A DNA stretch of 64,000 nucleotides from NCBI GenBank assembly GCA_963722175.1, contig CAVRKA010000004.1:868001-932000 (forward strand), in the 5' to 3' direction. A program made the position numbers and the translations under genes. The stretch is from WHSW01 sp963722175. Lineage in GTDB: Bacteria; Actinomycetota; Thermoleophilia; Solirubrobacterales; 70-9. Positions 1 to 8,235 of the stretch are shown in pieces. A model generated the notes under the pieces. It was not told where the DNA came from. It did not search any database and saw nothing but the letters and a program-made list of their open reading frames with translations. Position 1 is the stretch's first letter; every line of letters begins with the position of its first letter.

Positions 1-405
1 CTTCGGACCCAGGGAGCGGGCGCCGGTCACCGAACCGTCGCCACGGTCGGCGGCCTCCTTGAAGTCGAGCTGCGGTGGCGCCCAGCCCGGGACGAGCCGG
101 ACCGTTCCCAGCGCCCGGCGACGGCGGCGCCTGCCGATCCTGGCGTCGAGCTCGACCAGGACGCTGCGCGGTTCCTCGGTCGCCGGAAGATCGGCCACCG
201 CCCACCATCCCTGGGCTCCGGACGAGCCGGAGCCCGCGAGCTTCCCGCCGAGGGCCTGCGCTTGGCCGTCGAGCAGCAGGCGCACGGAGCGCACGCGGCG
301 CCCGTCGGCCGAGCACGATCCCTGCAGCACCGCACAGGTTCCCTGGCCGACGGGGATCTCCTCGGGGAGGCCGCCGGCGACCGTCGCCTCGAGCTCTTCC
401 GTCAT
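1..405 (-). CDS. Partial protein, probable N-terminal region of a glycan-locus glycosyltransferase
   Basis: A minus-strand reading frame starts at ATG 405-403 and stays open for 135 codons to the window edge, so the C-terminus is missing. The visible part begins MTEELEATVAGGLPEEIPVG and has a beta-rich look: alternating hydrophobic strands (VRSVRLLLDGQ, WWAVADL, RSVLVELDARI), a run of six arginines, then RALGTVRLVPG. I do not recognise a catalytic motif in this part. The position, divergent from an exporter ATPase at the end of a glycan locus, and the style of the segment suggest the accessory N-terminal domain found on some actinobacterial glycosyltransferases. That is inference; an unrelated surface-glycan protein is possible. 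Confidence 0.5.
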   Translation of the reverse strand, partial: MTEELEATVAGGLPEEIPVGQGTCAVLQGSCSADGRRVRSVRLLLDGQAQALGGKLAGSGSSGAQGWWAVADLPATEEPRSVLVELDARIGRRRRRRALGTVRLVPGWAPPQLDFKEAADRGDGSVTGARSLGPK

Positions 406-470
406 CGCCGGGAAGGGTAGTGGGGGTCCACCGGCCACGGCCCGCGGGGGCGCGGATCGGCCGGGCCTTC

Positions 471-476
471 TAGCAT
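471..476 (+). promoter_or_regulatory. -10 box TAGCAT, leaderless start for the exporter ATPase
   Basis: TAGCAT ends 7 nt before the ATG at 484, so transcription would begin at or next to the start codon. No ribosome binding site lies in between. The same spacing recurs at other genes in this window. Confidence 0.55.
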
Positions 477-483
477 TCCCCCG

Positions 484-1317
484 ATGGCATACGCGATCGA
501 GGCACGGGACCTCGGAAAGTCATTTCTCGTGCCGGAGCGGAAGGTCGAGACCCTCAGGGAGCGGGTCGCGACCGGCAAGCTGAGGCCGAAGGCGGACCTG
601 ATGCCGGCCCTGCGGTCGGTCTCCTTCGGGATCCGCCCCGGAGAGTTCTTCGGCGTCGTCGGCCGCAACGGATCGGGCAAGAGCACCCTGCTGAAGCTGA
701 TGGCGGGGATCTACCGCGCCGACTCGGGGACCGTCACGGCGCGCGGCCAGGTGGCCCCGATCATCGAGCTCGGGGTCGGCTTCAACAATGAGCTCAGCGC
801 GGCCGACAACGTGCTGATCAACGGGGTGATGATGGGCCTCTCGGAGACGGAGGCGCACCGGCGCCTGTTCCGGATCATCGAGTTCGCCGGCCTGCAGCGG
901 TTCATCGGCCTGAAGCTGAAGAACTACTCCTCCGGGATGCGGGTGCGCCTGGCCTTCTCGATCATGGTCCACATCGACGCCGACGTGATGCTGATCGACG
1001 AGGTGCTGGCGGTCGGCGACGGCGCGTTCAAGGCGCAATCCGAGGCCGCGATGCGCGAGCTCCACGCCTCCGGACGGACGATCGTGCTCGTCACCCACTC
1101 GATGGGCGTGATCCAGAAGCTCTGCGATCGCGCGATGCTGCTCGAGCGCGGCACGATCGACACGATCGGCGATCCCGCCACGGTCGCCAACCGCTATCGC
1201 GAGGTCCTCGGCCAGCGGGTGTCGGCTCCGCCTCAGCCGGCCCAGGACGCGACGCCGAAGGCGAAGGGCCGGGCGAGGCCGAAGCGGCGTGCGTCGCGGA
1301 GCCGGGTGTCGTCATGA
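484..1317 (+). CDS. ABC transporter ATP-binding protein of a polysaccharide exporter (Wzt/TagH/RfbE type)
   Basis: 277 aa ATPase that would power export of a lipid-linked polysaccharide or teichoic-acid-like polymer across the membrane. Visible motifs: Walker A GRNGSGKST at about 60-68, signature SSGMR at 149-153, Walker B VMLIDE at 168-173, and the H-loop histidine in VTHSM near 205. The sequence APIIELGVGFNNELSAADN is typical of the Wzt/TagH branch. The C-terminus stops soon after the ATPase fold with a Lys/Arg/Pro-rich tail of about 30 residues, so the carbohydrate-binding domain found on some Wzt proteins is absent. It overlaps the permease gene by ATGA. Family confident; exported polymer unknown. 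Confidence 0.93.
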   Translation: MAYAIEARDLGKSFLVPERKVETLRERVATGKLRPKADLMPALRSVSFGIRPGEFFGVVGRNGSGKSTLLKLMAGIYRADSGTVTARGQVAPIIELGVGFNNELSAADNVLINGVMMGLSETEAHRRLFRIIEFAGLQRFIGLKLKNYSSGMRVRLAFSIMVHIDADVMLIDEVLAVGDGAFKAQSEAAMRELHASGRTIVLVTHSMGVIQKLCDRAMLLERGTIDTIGDPATVANRYREVLGQRVSAPPQPAQDATPKAKGRARPKRRASRSRVSS

Positions 1318-2159
1318 GCGAGTCCGCGGCGACCGCCCCCAGCTTCGTCATCCCCGGCCCGGCGGCGATCGGCCCCGACCGGAAGCGGTTCTGGAGCCTG
1401 CTGTGGTTGACCTCGCGGGTCGAGTTCCGGCTCCGTTACCACGGTTCGGTCCTCGGCTACGTCTGGACGCTGCTCAATCCCCTGCTCTATTTCGGAGTGA
1501 TCTACGTGTTCTTCACCCACGTGATCCACTTCGGCCACGACATCGACCACTACGCGGCGCTGCTGCTGTTCAACATCATGCTGTTCCACTTCTTCACCGG
1601 TGCGACGACCGGGTCCGTCGCCTCCCTGGTCAAGCGTGAGCGGATGCTGCGGTCAACCGACTTCCCCCGGCTCGTGATCCCGGTCAGCGGCGTCGTCACC
1701 GCGATGTTCGTGCTCGTGGTCGGCCTGCCGGTCGCCTTCATGTTCCTGATCAGCGACGGCGGCACGCCGGTCTGGACCTGGCTCCTGACCCCGGTGGTCG
1801 TCGCGGTGCTGTTCGCCTTCACGCTCGGGGTGACGCTCCTGCTCTCGACCCTCTACGTCACCCTGCGCGACGTCTCGCAGATCTGGACGGTGGCGACCAG
1901 GGCGCTGTTCTACGCGAGCCCGGTCATCTACCCCGTCGAGCGCGTGCCGGAGGACTGGCGCGATCTCTACTACCTGAACCCGATCGCGCCGGCCCTCACC
2001 CAGTTGCGGAGCTGGGTCGTCGATCCGTCGGCCCAGAACGCGATCGAGGCCGCGGGGCCGCTCGGACTGCTGCCGTCGGTGTTCACGCTCGTGGTCGTGC
2101 TCACACTCGGGTTCTGGCTGTTCATCCGCCGCGCGCCGCGGGTCGCCGAGCTGCTCTGA
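1314..2159 (+). CDS. ABC-2 type polysaccharide/polyol-phosphate export permease (Wzm/TagG type)
   Basis: 281 aa integral membrane partner of the preceding ATPase. The N-terminus carries the cytoplasmic segment before the first helix (SLLWLTSRVEFRLRYHGS VLGYVWTLLNPLLYFGVIYV), followed by about six hydrophobic segments as in the ABC2_membrane family, and the typical periplasmic-side sequence YASPVIYPVERVPEDWR. Start ATG 1314 overlaps the ATPase stop (ATGA), so the two are translationally coupled. The 3' end overlaps the convergent glycosyltransferase gene by 38 nt. The pair exports a glycan presumably assembled by the surrounding genes. Confidence 0.93.
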   Translation: MSESAATAPSFVIPGPAAIGPDRKRFWSLLWLTSRVEFRLRYHGSVLGYVWTLLNPLLYFGVIYVFFTHVIHFGHDIDHYAALLLFNIMLFHFFTGATTGSVASLVKRERMLRSTDFPRLVIPVSGVVTAMFVLVVGLPVAFMFLISDGGTPVWTWLLTPVVVAVLFAFTLGVTLLLSTLYVTLRDVSQIWTVATRALFYASPVIYPVERVPEDWRDLYYLNPIAPALTQLRSWVVDPSAQNAIEAAGPLGLLPSVFTLVVVLTLGFWLFIRRAPRVAELL

Positions 2160-3306
2160 CGGCGCGTTCGTACGCGCGCTCCAGGCGCGCCACGGCGACC
2201 GGGGCCGAGTAGGTGCGCTCGTAGATCGCGCGGGCCCGGGCTCCGGCCTCGTCGACGAGGTCCCCGTCGCGCAGCCTCGCGATCCCTTCCGCCCACGCGT
2301 CCGGGTCGCCGGCCGCGACCAGCCACCGCGGGCCCAGCGCGCCGGCGATCGTGGCGGTGGCGCCGAGCTCGGAGCCGAGCACCGGCAGGCCGGCGGCGAA
2401 GGCCTCCGCCGCGCCCCTGCCGAACGGCTCCAGCGCGCGGGAGGGGAAGACGAGCGCCCGGGCGCCGAGCATCCGCTCCCGGACCGCACCCGGCTCGAGG
2501 CGGCCGCGGAAGCGCGCGCCGGGCGGCGGCTCGCGCTCGAGCTTGGCGCGCAACGGCCCGTCGCCGATCAGCTCCAGCTCGAGCCCGCCGCGATCGGTGA
2601 CCCGCCGCCACGCCTCCAGCAGGGTGTCCGGGCCCTTCTCCGCCGTCATCCGGCCGACGAACAGGATCCGGTTGGAGCTCGACGGCGCCGCCGGCCGCGG
2701 CCCCGGGTCGATGACCGCGTTCGGGACGACCTCGATCCGCTCCGCCTCGAGCCCGGCGTCGACGAGCGCGCGCTTCGCCGTCTCGCTCAGCGCCAGCAGG
2801 ACCTCGGGTCGCGTCCAGCTTCCCCGCCGTCGGGCCGCCGAGATCGTCCGGGCGGCGATCGCCGACAGGCTCACCGAGCCGCGGTAGCAGCGATGGCGCA
2901 CCCCGGGCAGCGGCGAGTGGCCGACGCAGTCGGTGCAGACCGCCCCGTCGCGGAACAGGAGCCCCTGCATGCAGGTGACGCGGTAGTTGCGCAACGTGAG
3001 CACGGTCGGGAAGCCATGCTCGGCGAGCGCGTCGAGGACGAGCGGCGAGAGCGAGAACCAGGTGTTATTGACGTGGACGACGTCGGGCCGGAACTCCCGG
3101 GCGGCCTCGACCACGCGCCTCGCCGCGCCCCGGTTGCCCGGAGCGCGGGCGACGGCGGCGAGCGTCGCCACGGCGCGTTCGGGATTGCGGACCTGGAACT
3201 GGCGGACCTCGTGACCCGCCTTGCGCAGCAGCTCAGCCTCGGTCGCGACGCTGACGTCCTCGCCGCCGGGCTCACGGTATGAGTTGTGGACCTGCAGGAT
3301 CCTCAT
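2122..3306 (-). CDS. Glycosyltransferase family 4 (GT-B fold)
   Basis: 394 aa. The start is placed at ATG 3306 (MRILQVHNSYREPGGED) because the upstream in-frame part lies inside the neighbouring methyltransferase in another frame. The N-terminal Rossmann half has the GGED motif and a cysteine cluster (CMQG...CTDC...RHRC) seen in one GT4 subgroup; the C-terminal half has ILFVGRMTAEKGPDTLLEAW and the nucleotide-sugar E-x7-E region EPFGRGAAEAFAAGLPVLGS. It transfers a sugar from an NDP donor, presumably onto the exported glycan. It overlaps the methyltransferase at 3303-3306 (ATGA) and so belongs to the minus-strand operon starting near 6380. Confidence 0.9.
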   Translation of the reverse strand: MRILQVHNSYREPGGEDVSVATEAELLRKAGHEVRQFQVRNPERAVATLAAVARAPGNRGAARRVVEAAREFRPDVVHVNNTWFSLSPLVLDALAEHGFPTVLTLRNYRVTCMQGLLFRDGAVCTDCVGHSPLPGVRHRCYRGSVSLSAIAARTISAARRRGSWTRPEVLLALSETAKRALVDAGLEAERIEVVPNAVIDPGPRPAAPSSSNRILFVGRMTAEKGPDTLLEAWRRVTDRGGLELELIGDGPLRAKLEREPPPGARFRGRLEPGAVRERMLGARALVFPSRALEPFGRGAAEAFAAGLPVLGSELGATATIAGALGPRWLVAAGDPDAWAEGIARLRDGDLVDEAGARARAIYERTYSAPVAVARLERAYERAVRAARRPAARGG

Positions 3307-3971
3307 CCGGCCGTCCCCCGCGCCCGGAACAGATCCCGCGGCCCGACCGCGATCAGCGACTTGACCAGCGGCCCGACTCGCTCCTCGAGGATCAGCGCGT
3401 CGTCGAACAGGCTCGCCAGCTCGGCGCGGTCGAGCAGGCTCAGCGACTCCTCGTAGTCGAGTCGCCGCGGCGACGCCCGCCACGCGATCCGCCGCGCCGA
3501 GGCCGGCAGGAACTGGACCCCGGGCAGCAGCGCGTGGGGCTCGAGCGGAAACCGGTAGTTCGGCGTCTGCACCCAGTAGCGCCCGGCGACCCGGCGCAGC
3601 TCGTCCGCGAACTGCGGCCGTCGTTCCACCGCGATGTGCTCGACCAGGGAGCTCGAGTAGCCGACGTCGAAGCTCTGGTCCGCGAACGGCAGCCGGCAGG
3701 CGTCGGCTGCGACGAACTCCTGGTTCGGCCGCTCGAACCCACCCCGGTCGACGAGGTCGACTCCGGTGACCAGCGCCTCGGGGTCGAGGTTGGCCAACGA
3801 CCAGCCGCCGCCGCAGCCGACGTCGAGCAGGCGCTCCCCCGGCGCCGGCCTCATCGTGGCCAGGAAGCGCCGATAGCGGCGCCCGCGGGCCCGCCGGGCG
3901 AAGCCGCCGGCCAGCGCGACCACCGGACCGAGGCCGCGACGGTGGGAGCGCCCGTATGGGTTCTCGGTCAT
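3303..3971 (-). CDS. Class I SAM-dependent methyltransferase
   Basis: 222 aa. Start ATG 3971 (MTENPYGRSHRR) overlaps the stop of the upstream gene by ATGA. SAM-binding motif I is LLDVGCGGGWS at about 47-57, followed by an acidic residue in VTGVDLVD; later motifs include ADACRLPFADQSFDVGYSSS. The C-terminal part (WVQTPNYRFPLEPHALLPG) resembles Methyltransf_11 members in sugar-modification loci. It probably methylates a sugar or a glycan intermediate; the substrate cannot be read from sequence. Confidence 0.88.
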   Translation of the reverse strand: MTENPYGRSHRRGLGPVVALAGGFARRARGRRYRRFLATMRPAPGERLLDVGCGGGWSLANLDPEALVTGVDLVDRGGFERPNQEFVAADACRLPFADQSFDVGYSSSLVEHIAVERRPQFADELRRVAGRYWVQTPNYRFPLEPHALLPGVQFLPASARRIAWRASPRRLDYEESLSLLDRAELASLFDDALILEERVGPLVKSLIAVGPRDLFRARGTAG

Positions 3972-4741
3972 CTCCGCAGCAGCTGCTCGAAGTCGGCTTT
4001 CGGGAACACCGTCAGGTCGCCGCCGACGGTCGCGTCGACGATCCGCCGCCCGTCGGACTCGAAGGCCCGCTTCGCGATCTCGTAGGAGCGCTCGGAGGCT
4101 GCCAGGTCGGGAAGCTGCCATTGCACCCCGGGCCCGAAGTAGCGCGGGTCGAAGTGGTCCGGGTCGTCACCCGTGGCGGTCACCAGGCGGTTCGGCGGGC
4201 CGGAGCGCTGGAAGCGATGGTCGACGCCGACCAGCACGGCCTCGGCAAAGCCCATGAAGTAGGCGAGCTGGAGGGCGGCGAAGGTCACGGTGCCACCCTC
4301 GTGCACGCCGCGCTTGCTCGAGTCGCCGGCGAAGCCGACCGCGTGCAGGGTCGGCATCACCAGCAGGCGGTCCGACGGCTCGAACCGCTCGCCCGAGCCC
4401 GCGGCCAGGAAGCGCACGGCCTCGAGCTCGCGGAAGTCGGCGGCGAACTGGCGCAGGAGGTGCCTGTTGATGCAGACGAGGTAGTCGGTCTCGAAGCCGA
4501 TCTCGTCGAACTTGAGGTAGATCCGGTTGACGCCGAACGTGGTCTCGCCCCGCAGCCTGCCGAGGTCGACCAGGTTGAGGCTCGGGGCGTTGCCGAGCAC
4601 GAAGCAGCGCTCGCCGCGGTGGCGGTCGCGCATCGCGGTCATGCGGCGGCGGCTGGCGCGGTTCGGGCCCAGCCACCAGTCGGCGATCGCGCGAGCTGTT
4701 CCGATCCGCCGCGAGGCCCCGGATCTGAGCCGTGATCTCAC
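3968..4741 (-). CDS. DUF115/MptE-like Rossmann protein of a glycan cluster
   Basis: 257 aa from GTG 4741, which overlaps the preceding gene's stop as GTGA; an internal ATG at residue 34 is the alternative. The core RCFVLGNAPSLNLVDLGRL with the later FGVNRIYL and TDYLVCINRH resembles the DUF115 (6-hydroxymethylpterin pyrophosphokinase MptE-like) superfamily. Members of that superfamily include Maf-type flagellin glycosylation proteins and proteins of surface-polysaccharide loci. The exact reaction is unknown. Its place between a methyltransferase and an SDR in one overlapping operon points to glycan synthesis or transfer. Confidence 0.7.
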   Translation of the reverse strand: MRSRLRSGASRRIGTARAIADWWLGPNRASRRRMTAMRDRHRGERCFVLGNAPSLNLVDLGRLRGETTFGVNRIYLKFDEIGFETDYLVCINRHLLRQFAADFRELEAVRFLAAGSGERFEPSDRLLVMPTLHAVGFAGDSSKRGVHEGGTVTFAALQLAYFMGFAEAVLVGVDHRFQRSGPPNRLVTATGDDPDHFDPRYFGPGVQWQLPDLAASERSYEIAKRAFESDGRRIVDATVGGDLTVFPKADFEQLLRR

Positions 4742-5454
4742 TCGGTCGACAGCCGTGCCAGCGCGCCCCCGTCGGCGACCAGCGCCTGCCCGGTGATGAA
4801 CGACGAGCGCTCGCCGTCGGCCAGGAAGGCGATCGCCTCCGCGATCTCCCGTGGCTCGGCGACCCGGCCGAGCGGCGTCCGCGCGCCGAGCGCGGCAATT
4901 CCCTCGCGCCGCGCCTCACCCTCGGTCCCGGCCAGCAGCATCGCCGTATCGACGGCGCCCGGGACGACGGCGTTCACGCGGATCCCGAGCGGGCCGAGCT
5001 CGACCGCGGCGGCCCGCGTGAAGGCGACCAGGCCGCCCTTGGCGGCGGGGTAGGCGCCGAGCCCGCCGCGGGTGGCGAGCGCGTGCACGGAGGCGACGTT
5101 GACGATCGCCCCGCCCTGCGCCCGCAGCGCCGGGACGGCCGCCGACGCCGCGACCATCGCGGCGGTCAGGTTGACGTCCAGGGTCGCCGAGATCGTCGCG
5201 GCATCGAGCTCGGCGAGCGACACCTCCGGCATCACCGCGGCGTTGTTGACCAGCGCGTCGACTCGCTCGAGCGAGGCGATCGCGTCGCGAAGGCGGTCGT
5301 GCTCGCGGACGTCGAGCGTGATCGAGCCCTCGGGGTCGGCTCCGCGCCAGTCCCGGGCGATTCCGACCACGCTCCAGCCGCGCTCGGCGAGCAGCTCCGA
5401 CGTGGCGGCGCCGATCCCCTTGGCCGCGCCCGTGACGACCGCCGTCCGGCTCAT
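4738..5454 (-). CDS. Short-chain dehydrogenase/reductase (SDR) family oxidoreductase
   Basis: 238 aa classical SDR. Cofactor motif TGAAKGIG at 8-15, NNAAV at 70-74, catalytic Ser122 and the YxxxK pair Tyr135/Lys139, plus the C-terminal FITGQALVADGG. It should oxidise or reduce an alcohol/ketone with NAD(P). Its 5' end overlaps the hydroxyacid dehydrogenase gene by ATGA and its 3' end overlaps the DUF115-like gene by GTGA, so it is part of a tightly coupled set also containing a cytidylyltransferase further upstream. A role in making a keto- or deoxy-sugar building block is inference. Confidence 0.9.
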   Translation of the reverse strand: MSRTAVVTGAAKGIGAATSELLAERGWSVVGIARDWRGADPEGSITLDVREHDRLRDAIASLERVDALVNNAAVMPEVSLAELDAATISATLDVNLTAAMVAASAAVPALRAQGGAIVNVASVHALATRGGLGAYPAAKGGLVAFTRAAAVELGPLGIRVNAVVPGAVDTAMLLAGTEGEARREGIAALGARTPLGRVAEPREIAEAIAFLADGERSSFITGQALVADGGALARLSTE

Positions 5455-6380
5455 CGCCGCAGGCCCTCGAGCAGGTTGTCCACCGCGCGCTCGCTGGCGC
5501 GCAGCACCGCCTCGCGCGTGTTCGATCCGTTGTGCGTTCCGAAGACGCAGCTCTCGAAGCGCCGCAGCTCGTGGTCATCCGGCAGCGGCTCCTGCTCGAA
5601 CACGTCGAGGGCGGCCGCCGCGACCCGGCCCGACTCGAGCGCCGCGACCAGCGCCTCCTGATCGATGAGCGGGCCGCGGGCGACGTTGATCAACAGCAGG
5701 CCGTCGCGGGCTTGGCCGAGGCGCTCGGCGTTGATCAGGTGGTAGGTCTCGGGGGTGAGCGGGCAGCAGAGCACGACCACGTCGGCGGCGGCGAGCAGCT
5801 CGTCGAGCGACGCCGGCCGCAGCCCGAGCGCGAGCGTCGCCTCGTCGGGTTCGACCACGTCGTGGCCCACCAGGGTCATCCCGAAGCCGGCGCCGCGGCG
5901 CGCCACGGCGCGGCCGATGTCACCGAGACCGACGATGCCGAGCGTCTTGCCGCTCAGCGACATGCCCTCGTGCTTGTGCCAGCCGCCGTCGAGCACCGAT
6001 GCGTGCAGTCGGTGGAGCTGGCGGGCCAGCATCACCATGTAGCCGATCGCGACGTCCGCGACCTCCTCGCCGAACATGTTGGGCGTCCGGGTGACGACGA
6101 TCCCCCGGGCCGCCGCAGCCTCCAGGTCGATCCCGTCCGTGCCGACCCCCCACTTGGAGATCACGCGGAGCCGATCCGCGTGCTCGAGGACCGCCGCGCT
6201 CAACCGGTCGTCGCCCGCGATCATCCCGTCGACGCCGCGGATCATCTCGGCGAGCTCCTCCTCGCCGGGCTGCTGTCCGGCGACCGGCGGCTGGACGACC
6301 TCGATCCCCGCCGCCTCGAACCGGTCGGCGAACTGGTCGATGCAGGACTGCATCTGTCGGCAGGTGATCAGGACCTTCAT
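5451..6380 (-). CDS. D-2-hydroxyacid dehydrogenase (phosphoglycerate dehydrogenase-like)
   Basis: 309 aa. NAD-binding motif GLGDIG at 151-156, and the catalytic triad of the family: Arg235 (NVARGPL), Glu264 (FEQEPLP) and His283 (GTHNGSN). It lacks the C-terminal ACT/ASB domains of housekeeping SerA and is short, so a dedicated role is likely: NAD-linked interconversion of a 2-keto acid and a D-2-hydroxy acid for the glycan pathway. It is the first gene of the overlapping minus-strand operon 6380 to 2122. Confidence 0.9.
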   Translation of the reverse strand: MKVLITCRQMQSCIDQFADRFEAAGIEVVQPPVAGQQPGEEELAEMIRGVDGMIAGDDRLSAAVLEHADRLRVISKWGVGTDGIDLEAAAARGIVVTRTPNMFGEEVADVAIGYMVMLARQLHRLHASVLDGGWHKHEGMSLSGKTLGIVGLGDIGRAVARRGAGFGMTLVGHDVVEPDEATLALGLRPASLDELLAAADVVVLCCPLTPETYHLINAERLGQARDGLLLINVARGPLIDQEALVAALESGRVAAAALDVFEQEPLPDDHELRRFESCVFGTHNGSNTREAVLRASERAVDNLLEGLRR

Positions 6381-6410
6381 CGCATGGCGCGCGGAGTCCG
6401 CGAGGCGCCG

Positions 6411-7280
6411 CTATTTGTCCGGCGATTGCGTGTTCGTCGCATACGCGGTAACGAATCCGAGTGGCGCCGCGTCCTCCGGCAGCGGTGCCGCGGCCTCCAC
6501 CTGGCTCTCATCCGTCTGCCGAGCCATGATGATCGTGTAGTAGACGCCCGGGCCGTCGAGGCCGTAGAACGCGTAGTTGGCGTTGCCGCCCAGGCTCTCG
6601 AGCTTCGTGTCGGGCGCGGCGTCGAGCACGTCGGCGATCGGATTGTTCTCCTCCGCATAGGCGCAGGTCGCGTCACGGTCAGCCGCGCCGGGCCCGACCC
6701 GGCGATTGGCGACCTCGAGAAACTTGTCGCAGTCCCGGGCCGCCAGCGCGTCGACGGAGTCCTGCGCGGCTGCGTCGAACTTCGGGTCGAACCTCGTCCC
6801 CGCGCTCTCCTCTCCCAAGAAGGCGTCCACGTACGCGACGTGGAAGCGCCCATCCTGGTCGAGGATCATCACCGCAGTCTGCGTCAGATCGTCGCGTACG
6901 TAGTCGATCACCGCACCGCCGGCGTACGCCTCCGACCCCGTGCTCTCCGCACCCTCGAAGCGCGTCTGCAAGGCCTCGCAGCGTTCCGGCGTGTCCAGTT
7001 CGCTCGCCACCGGGTTCAGGGAGTTGATCTTGTCGCAGTCGCCCGAGTCGATCGCCTCTTCGATGCGCTTCTTGGCGTTGTCGATCGACTGCTTGGCCTC
7101 CGGAGGCCCGGGCGGGTCTCCGTGGAGCTTCACCGGCTTGTCGGTTCCCTTGCCGCCGTCGTCGGCATCGCTCGATTGGGTGGTTTCGTCGTCCGACCCA
7201 CCGCAGCCGGCAACCACAGCGGCCGTGGCGATCGCGAGCAGGACGAGCAGGACAAGCGCGAGAAATCTGCGAGTTTTCAT
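6411..7280 (-). CDS. Putative secreted lipoprotein of unknown function
   Basis: 289 aa. Start ATG 7280 gives MKTRRFLALVLLVLLAI, a signal peptide ending in the lipobox VVAGC, then a short acidic Ser/Asp linker. A TATGTT box ends 7 nt upstream of this ATG, which supports this start over the ATG at 7292. The mature part has paired segments with cysteines (IDSGDCDKINSLN and LAARDCDKFLEVANRR), perhaps two related domains. I do not recognise the family. It is transcribed divergently from the FkbM methyltransferase and probably sits on the outer face of the membrane. Confidence 0.75.
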   Translation of the reverse strand: MKTRRFLALVLLVLLAIATAAVVAGCGGSDDETTQSSDADDGGKGTDKPVKLHGDPPGPPEAKQSIDNAKKRIEEAIDSGDCDKINSLNPVASELDTPERCEALQTRFEGAESTGSEAYAGGAVIDYVRDDLTQTAVMILDQDGRFHVAYVDAFLGEESAGTRFDPKFDAAAQDSVDALAARDCDKFLEVANRRVGPGAADRDATCAYAEENNPIADVLDAAPDTKLESLGGNANYAFYGLDGPGVYYTIIMARQTDESQVEAAAPLPEDAAPLGFVTAYATNTQSPDK

Positions 7281-7287
7281 CCGCCGC

Positions 7288-7293
7288 AACATA
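7288..7293 (-). promoter_or_regulatory. -10 box TATGTT, leaderless start for the lipoprotein
   Basis: Read on the minus strand, TATGTT is followed by 7 nt and then ATG 7280. This matches the leaderless spacing seen elsewhere in the window and decides the start codon. Confidence 0.5.
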
Positions 7294-7309
7294 GAGAAGT
7301 TGCCCGTGA

Positions 7310-7324
7310 AGGTCGGAGCGACCT
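7310..7324. promoter_or_regulatory. Short inverted repeat in a divergent promoter region
   Basis: AGGTCG-GAG-CGACCT, 6-bp arms, lies between the divergent lipoprotein and FkbM genes. It could be an operator or a small hairpin. It could also be chance in GC-rich DNA. Confidence 0.25.
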
Positions 7325-7348
7325 GCTTCGGAACCCAGGCTGAACGGG

Positions 7349-7354
7349 TACGAT
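7349..7354 (+). promoter_or_regulatory. -10 box TACGAT, leaderless start for the FkbM methyltransferase
   Basis: TACGAT ends 7 nt before ATG 7362, which predicts a leaderless transcript. There is no purine-rich ribosome binding site in the gap. Confidence 0.5.
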
Positions 7355-7361
7355 CGCGCGC

Positions 7362-8219
7362 ATGCCGACCGAAGCCGACGTGCGTTCGGGAGCGGTCCCG
7401 ATCGGTGACATGCTCTCCAAACGGAGCGTCAGCGGGTTCCAGGACCTGCTCGCCGCCTACCGCAAGGCCGGGTACGAGCTCGAGAACGCGGTCGACGGCG
7501 GCGCCGGCGCAGGGGGGACGGCGAAGGGGATGCTCCCGCACCTGGACGGGGACGTCTACGCGTTCGAGCCGTTTCCCGGAAACCATCGGTTCTTCGACGA
7601 CCTGGACCCCCGGATCCGATTGTCTCCCTGTGCGCTGGCCGAGGCGCCCAGGACCCAGTCCTTCAGGGTCCGGTCAGTCGTGACCCCCGACTCCGCGTGG
7701 GGGAAGCGCGGGCGCACCGGTTACTCGGCCACGGGCCGCCTGGTCGGCGAGGACCAGGATGGCGACTACACCGTCGAGTGCGTCCGGGCCGACGACGTGA
7801 TCGACGCGGCCGCTCGCGTCGACTTCATCAAGCTCGACCTGCAGGGCGGGGAGATCGACGCGCTGCGCGGGATGCCGCGTCTGCTCTCACAAGCGCGCTT
7901 CCTCTGGGTGGAGTACACGGGGCGCGACCGCCTGTTCGAGTACCTGGGCGAGAACGGGTTCAGGATGTTCGACACCGAGTACCTGTTCTACGGCCGGCCA
8001 ACCCCCGCCGCCAAGAAGCACTTCCGCGTCAGCCAGCCCAGCATCACCCTGACCACGGGAAGGACCGCCTGGGAGGGATTTCGCAAGACCCCCTGGGCGG
8101 ACTACGTAGCCGAGTTTCAGCACCATCGGGAGGCTTCCGGGGTCGTGCAGACGGATCTCGTGTGCGTCAAGCAGGACCGGATCCCCGAGTTCAAGCGCGC
8201 GGTTCAGTGCCTCGAGTAG
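7362..8219 (+). CDS. FkbM family methyltransferase
   Basis: 285 aa. SAM-site region NAVDGGAGAGGTAKGMLPHL with VYAFEPFPGN (the FkbM E-P motif), then VDFIKLDLQGGEIDALRGM, which is the diagnostic FkbM segment. FkbM proteins O-methylate sugars or other hydroxyls using SAM. The gene is a plus-strand single unit between divergent and convergent minus-strand genes, with its own leaderless promoter. Substrate unknown; modification of a surface glycan is inferred from the locus. Confidence 0.88.
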   Translation: MPTEADVRSGAVPIGDMLSKRSVSGFQDLLAAYRKAGYELENAVDGGAGAGGTAKGMLPHLDGDVYAFEPFPGNHRFFDDLDPRIRLSPCALAEAPRTQSFRVRSVVTPDSAWGKRGRTGYSATGRLVGEDQDGDYTVECVRADDVIDAAARVDFIKLDLQGGEIDALRGMPRLLSQARFLWVEYTGRDRLFEYLGENGFRMFDTEYLFYGRPTPAAKKHFRVSQPSITLTTGRTAWEGFRKTPWADYVAEFQHHREASGVVQTDLVCVKQDRIPEFKRAVQCLE

Positions 8220-8235
8220 CCACTGGCCCCGACCG

